This document shows positions 6,401 to 7,015 of a DNA stretch of 7,015 nt, piece after piece; the stretch's first letter is position 1; each line of letters begins with the position of its first letter. The stretch lies in contig CAJOPP010000297.1 of NCBI GenBank assembly GCA_905236365.1, forward strand, positions 1-7,015, given 5' to 3'. A program made the position numbers and the translations under genes. Origin of the DNA: an uncultured Lachnospiraceae bacterium. GTDB lineage: Bacteria; Bacillota; Clostridia; Lachnospirales; Lachnospiraceae. The notes beneath the pieces were generated by a model. The model saw only the letters and a program-made list of their open reading frames with translations, did not search any database and was not told where the DNA came from.

Positions 6401-7015
6401 ATCTTTCAGTTCCGCAATCAAATCGATAACTGTACCCTGTACGTACTCGTTCTCTGCTTTGGCTTTCAATTCCTGATTCAGTTCATATACGGTCACCGAC
6501 TCTTCAGAAATCTCAGCAGTGCTGCCGTCTACCGTACCCTGGTGCCATCCCTGGAAGATACGAATAAAGTCTTCATGAGACATTCCCGGTATACCTGGTT
6601 CATATATCTCTGCTTCTCGTTCCTGAACATCGCTATAACGAAAATACTGAGACGACATCTGCTCATAATTGCCTGTAGAAGCATTATAATACCAGAAACG
6701 GTAACCTATTCGCGCATTTCCGCCAACTTCACCATCTATTATCGGATAAATGGAAAAACTTCCTGTCAAAAAGTTCAGCGCATTCCCATCAGCTGACACG
6801 TCAAGCACATCCACTTGGTCATCAGAAATGTGAAGCACCTTAAGATTCTCAATCCTGTTCTCATCGGCATCAATTAACTCAACGCTGACAGATACATCCG
6901 CATCAGGCTGATAGTGCGTTTCCGGATCATTCTTAGATACAAGACTGATGTCAAAAATTCGGGCATACGAAATATCATCCGCATCTTTTCCCAGTTTAGA
7001 AGCAGACTCTTCAAG
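350..7015 (-). CDS. Giant LPXTG-anchored adhesin-like surface protein with InlB-type repeats and a SpaA/Cna-B stalk, 5' end cut by window edge
   Basis: The frame is open from the right edge to the TAA at 350-352: 2221 residues with no frameshift (residues here count from the edge). GTG at 6838 can be mistaken for a start, but 59 further in-frame codons lie upstream and encode part of the same domain, so it is an internal Val. Order of domains: beta-rich module (about 20-92), a linker, InlB-type repeats (206-284, 288-371), a DGSSVINVYYDR module (376-479), Tyr/Asn-rich array (480-774), linking module (775-920), four InlB-type repeats (921-1346), beta-rich domain (1347-1470), six isopeptide-type domains (1471-2181), LPSTGG (2186-2191), membrane helix and RRRRKAA. 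The protein has very few Cys, as usual for Gram-positive surface proteins. The function is probably adhesion or surface interaction after sortase anchoring; the ligand is unknown. No pilin YPKN-type motif was seen, so it is more likely a single-chain stalk adhesin than a pilus backbone. Confidence 0.93.
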   Translation of the reverse strand, partial: LEESASKLGKDADDISYARIFDISLVSKNDPETHYQPDADVSVSVELIDADENRIENLKVLHISDDQVDVLDVSADGNALNFLTGSFSIYPIIDGEVGGNARIGYRFWYYNASTGNYEQMSSQYFRYSDVQEREAEIYEPGIPGMSHEDFIRIFQGWHQGTVDGSTAEISEESVTVYELNQELKAKAENEYVQGTVIDLIAELKDAYYVTYVDINPNNILSTELVLKEEGETYFTVKDIVKPTKYEDKLMGWRLLEDIDDPDALLYEAGTQYLIESNITLAPVVEGGYWLIFDDNDLVDDGTGRMISGGASYTAPAFYMNTESEKEVTVKPEDPTRTGYAFGGWYEDEACTIPFTFGELLTRNTTVYAKWIPSDSAYRVVIWKQKSTDKVGIDDDEKTYDYETSFLMDSDVTTGDLIYLDNQYTNIYGENGTSTDTDKAYFSYNPNKSDPYIVVKADGSSVINVYYDRVPMMINFYTWGNGYIYTETTSEDGTQFGLVNGEYVELTHEDGEAIYTYTYSPVYSATTGDNGTQYGIINGEYVELDKESVVTYREYYIYNPATGIDGTQYGVYNGEFVQIYYNDNNGTWYRTRTGRNGNYRFSNPYTGGRYTQTRNNNGAYSYTGTRYTRTGLIAPYTYTVTTSDTGTQYAVVTPDAGHVALERNNNGYVYYYNGEEYDGTRYTASTAPATYTGQLYRKDGEVYHATDENGAGLYGRDQNNVFRPLNETHTSAKLWSYIDSNGVKHYYTGTRYTRSNNQQNSWQLYESFEGLYGSTLESNGYTWPTGYNWYEGGYNIANGGNMNGGTAGNTTGSRMTLKTTFEPLDNSTTAKFYGNTETTTGSAIIFYLQNLDGTYTEANRFYTGNSSGTFHINDKYTGFHAAQYRASGSGNWNAVTPKGTDGYYGSAISFNNTFEVRFDRNEYTLTFFTNNGGNDVSDYTILYEDDISGYANQAEGQKTGYYFKGWYADAGFSQPFNFDTTMPDHNVDVYGRWEKERIRVVIVPGANNVYTGSQALTFRLDYDEKIGGSMLENATRTGYILDGWYTDPEFTNKWIFSTPVNATVEGVDMTYHTASKWAAARVTYGDDDEEHDNVRGIIQLYAKWIVDTSQKGINVEYDPGEAGIYDTNGTLITTVPVDPQLYQDGSDVVVGSAPTGYNELYHFQYWEAIDGEGNVLEVRDKNGNRITQLSPGTTFNVDGVTPYSQTVDEDGNPVLKTIRLRAKYVKDTDVDERYTTITYNGNSFEAGVYPNGTEQMQGRISDGSEQIQVTYDEQINETIVLPGEKDFYLDGYELVGWSFIEGSYEDQTDPERLDGNINFFPEQRVAADDLFQNSLNDESNILYAMWQPKTYTVTVKQVIENGVPVQNFNYDYKSGVENVLGSASPSTLTLTGNDSVTFTNLTTDSTTEFQYYDRVGHVFNISIPSIPENADYDVRVNATVLRDDGTRETLPLNELGNYEILGDVEITYTYSMKVPVTLEKRALNNDGLLTGSKFELTPVQWNAETSRWEQVGTSTYEFDMSSVSSLTRRLQEGVYLVEETQAPTDYAMMGEPVLLTVRKNAVFLLRTTTSGEVSTSVAKLTGSDGHTMVVYDRPIQSLIIKKKVDGQDLDNSGYTFSAQLTLEGSPLRNFDTVGNEAAADITNGAGIIEFRLADNETKTINIPWGTVVAVSENEYSQFIVETSSEHDITDEDTENDRIYKCTVEQDDTITFTNSNELLTVSKEVTGRADDQTKPFTFTLSGLSAGKIYRLNVAGSNVTKVASSEGTITFELKHNETMIIPLPGNNDYTVTETEDSGFNTFIVVNSENAEETFSKTITLSDTKTIAFTNVRKVLPVKIIKVDDKGTALEGATFTLVDSGDNSVEVADDGSSVVFDGSLMIGEVYTLTEEQEPENYEKLNEGINIIVTQEGVNVSGGNDSAEVTDPLQDGDPYIITVKNIPFAELTVQKIWNSGNFVRTHGSIHVALYEQNGENLELVEGSVREITAVDTSITYKVQESDLAGYIVREVVIDGENISPVNMSEKMIVADETTEIGTGKADTYIVTYSQGQISEEQLPKKRIDTVTNTMRKLFVNKTDLNDVPLKNAVFTLLGDDKETPVTGYESITSSEARSGNLLNNTYLPNGVYYLKETNSPDGYNMLEHMLKITVDKSGITMMSDTEFAPQNYDDQTDSDDLSFTFNVENNPGVSLPSTGGPGTNLIYLLGTILTAFAGAGLVMRRRRKAA
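473..2605 (-). other. Six-domain stalk of SpaA, Spy0128/FctA and Cna-B type with predicted isopeptide cross-links
   Basis: Domain order with the proposed Lys, Glu and partner residue (numbered from the edge): SpaA-like 2234-2605 (K1479, E1537, D1591); Spy0128/FctA-like 1874-2233 (one of K1600-1602, E1671, N1712); Spy0128/FctA-like 1523-1873 (K1721, E1790, N1827); SpaA-like 1196-1522 (K1838, E1886, N1936); Cna-B-like 824-1195 (K1946, E2005, N2063); SpaA-like 473-823 (K2072, E2127, N2180 or N2181). The E-box is clear in the SpaA-like domains: YLVEETQAPTDY, YTLTEEQEPENY and YYLKETNSPDGY. First strands of the type KxxxxxxxLxGAxFxL are visible (IIKVDDKGTALEGATFTL). In such domains a Lys-Asn or Lys-Asp bond forms on its own, helped by the Glu, and gives mechanical and protease resistance. 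The triads are assigned by motif position, not by structure. Confidence 0.75.
2606..2977 (-). other. Beta-rich domain joining the InlB-type repeats to the isopeptide stalk
   Basis: Residues 1347-1470 from the edge begin YTVTVKQVIENGVPVQNFNYDY, contain STLTLTGNDSVTFTNL and close with YEILGDVEITYTYSMK. The pattern of strands resembles the Spy0128/FctA-type domains further along, but no convincing complete Lys/Glu/Asn triad could be placed, so it may be a non-cross-linked relative or a different beta-sandwich. Confidence 0.45.
2978..4255 (-). repeat. Four InlB-type repeats, membrane-proximal cluster, two with insertions
   Basis: Unit 1 (4037-4255) is canonical: YTLTFFTN, GYYFKGWYADAGFSQPFNF, VDVYGRW. 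Unit 2 (3704-4030) has TRTGYILDGWYTDPEF and IIQLYAKW, but about 40 extra residues, including the acidic DDDEEHD, lie between the WIF strand and the closing strand. Unit 3 (3344-3685) is divergent: INVEYDPGEAGIYD, FQYWEAID, IRLRAKYV. Unit 4 (2978-3325) has ITYNGNSFEAGVYPNG, GYELVGWSFIEG and ILYAMW. The module just before unit 1 (4256-4693) contains IIFYLQNLDGTY, FHINDKYTGFHAAQY and VRFDRNEYTLTF, a combination that commonly precedes InlB repeats in large clostridial proteins. Divergence between units argues against recent tandem duplication. Confidence 0.72.
4694..5578 (-). repeat. Tyr/Asn/Thr/Gly-rich protein repeat array inside the surface protein
   Basis: About 295 residues (480-774 from the edge) are dominated by Tyr, Asn, Thr and Gly. 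Two related motifs recur. DGTQ[FY]G-xx-NGE[YF]V[EQ][LI] occurs at 5501-5545, 5387-5431 and 5282-5326, with a degenerate GTQYA copy at 5069-5083. GTRYT occurs at 5135-5149, 4970-4984 and 4760-4774, with a GGRYTQ variant just upstream of the first. RNNNG precedes two of the GTRYT copies. Tyr-rich strands such as YTYTYS and YREYYIY separate the units, suggesting stacked beta-hairpins. Codons differ between copies (GGTACACGTTATACA, GGCACCCGTTACACA, GGGACAAGATATACT all encode GTRYT), so the copies are old and the protein pattern appears to be maintained. The segment ends near LYGSTLESNGYTWPTGYNWY (residues 770-789). No known fold is confidently recognised; ligand binding is a guess. Confidence 0.75.
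5903..6400 (-). repeat. Two InlB-type (Listeria-Bacteroides, Flg_new) repeats, membrane-distal cluster
   Basis: The second unit (5903-6154) is canonical: a first strand GYWLIFDD, then TGYAFGGWYEDEACTIPF, then TTVYAKW. The first (6164-6400) is degenerate but keeps the order: AYYVTYVD strand, a MGWRLLED core in place of GYxFxGWY, and a closing ITLAPVV strand. These repeats are small beta-grasp-like modules common in surface proteins of Firmicutes and Bacteroidetes, where they act as spacers or as ligand-binding parts. A further module (5579-5890) follows, from YRVVIWKQK to DGSSVINVYYDR, a strand arrangement often found next to such repeats. Confidence 0.75.
6740..6958 (-). other. N-terminal beta-rich module of the surface protein
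   Basis: Residues about 20-92 from the edge run from IFDISLVSKND, through an alternating hydrophobic stretch (VSVSVELID) and VLHISDDQVDVLDV, to FLTGSFSIYPI. A similar pattern (a FDIS-type strand, then a V-x-H-I-x-DD segment, then an 'xSFSxYxI' strand) recurs near the N-terminal part of many large clostridial cell-wall-anchored proteins; that recognition is from memory and was not searched. The module spans the GTG at 6838, which shows that this codon is internal. Its role is unknown; a beta-sandwich fold is inferred from the alternating pattern. Confidence 0.5.

Noticed and set aside
350..7015. Pilus major subunit (backbone pilin)
   Set aside because: LPXTG and an E-box are present, but no YPKN-type pilin motif was seen. 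The length and repeat content also suit a single-chain adhesin better; a pilus-tip role cannot be excluded.
1..7015. CRISPR arrays, tRNA or rRNA genes, riboswitches, insertion-sequence ends
   Set aside because: Nearly all of the window is coding, and the single 89-bp gap is accounted for by the hairpin, promoter and palindromes. No spaced identical repeats, cloverleaf or transposase-like frame was seen.

Overview
The window holds two partial minus-strand genes separated by an 89-bp intergenic gap. Almost all of it (350 to the right edge) is one uninterrupted reading frame for the C-terminal 2221 residues of a giant LPXTG-anchored surface protein; its start and signal peptide lie beyond the right edge. 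The left end (1-260) holds the first 86 codons of a BrnT-family toxin; its last codons, and probably a brnA antitoxin gene, lie beyond the left edge.

The organism is most likely a Gram-positive Firmicute of the gut Clostridia type (Lachnospiraceae or a relative). This is inferred from the sortase sorting signal, the InlB-type 'GYxxxGWY...YAKW' repeats combined with SpaA/Cna-B domains in one very long polypeptide, and the moderate-to-low GC. No ribosomal or other taxonomic marker is present, so the family is a guess.

Layout of the surface protein from N to C terminus (right to left): a membrane-distal beta-rich module; two InlB-type repeats; an unusual Tyr/Asn/Thr/Gly-rich repeat array of about 295 residues; a linking module; four more InlB-type repeats, two with insertions; a beta-rich domain; a stalk of six domains of SpaA, Spy0128/FctA and Cna-B type, each with a plausible Lys/Glu/Asn(or Asp) isopeptide triad; then LPSTGG, a hydrophobic helix and RRRRKAA. 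The arrangement fits a long, internally cross-linked stalk fixed to peptidoglycan by sortase that presents a repeat-rich tip. The ligand cannot be read from the sequence.

The intergenic gap is densely used. A hairpin with a short U-tract follows the adhesin stop. Six bases later comes a near-consensus promoter (TTGACG-N17-TATACT) whose predicted start site falls on the A of the brnT ATG, so the toxin mRNA looks leaderless. Two palindromes (AAGT-N3-ACTT) 12 bp apart cover the -10 and the spacer and look like the autoregulatory operator expected for a BrnT/BrnA module. The two genes share a strand, but each appears to be its own transcription unit.
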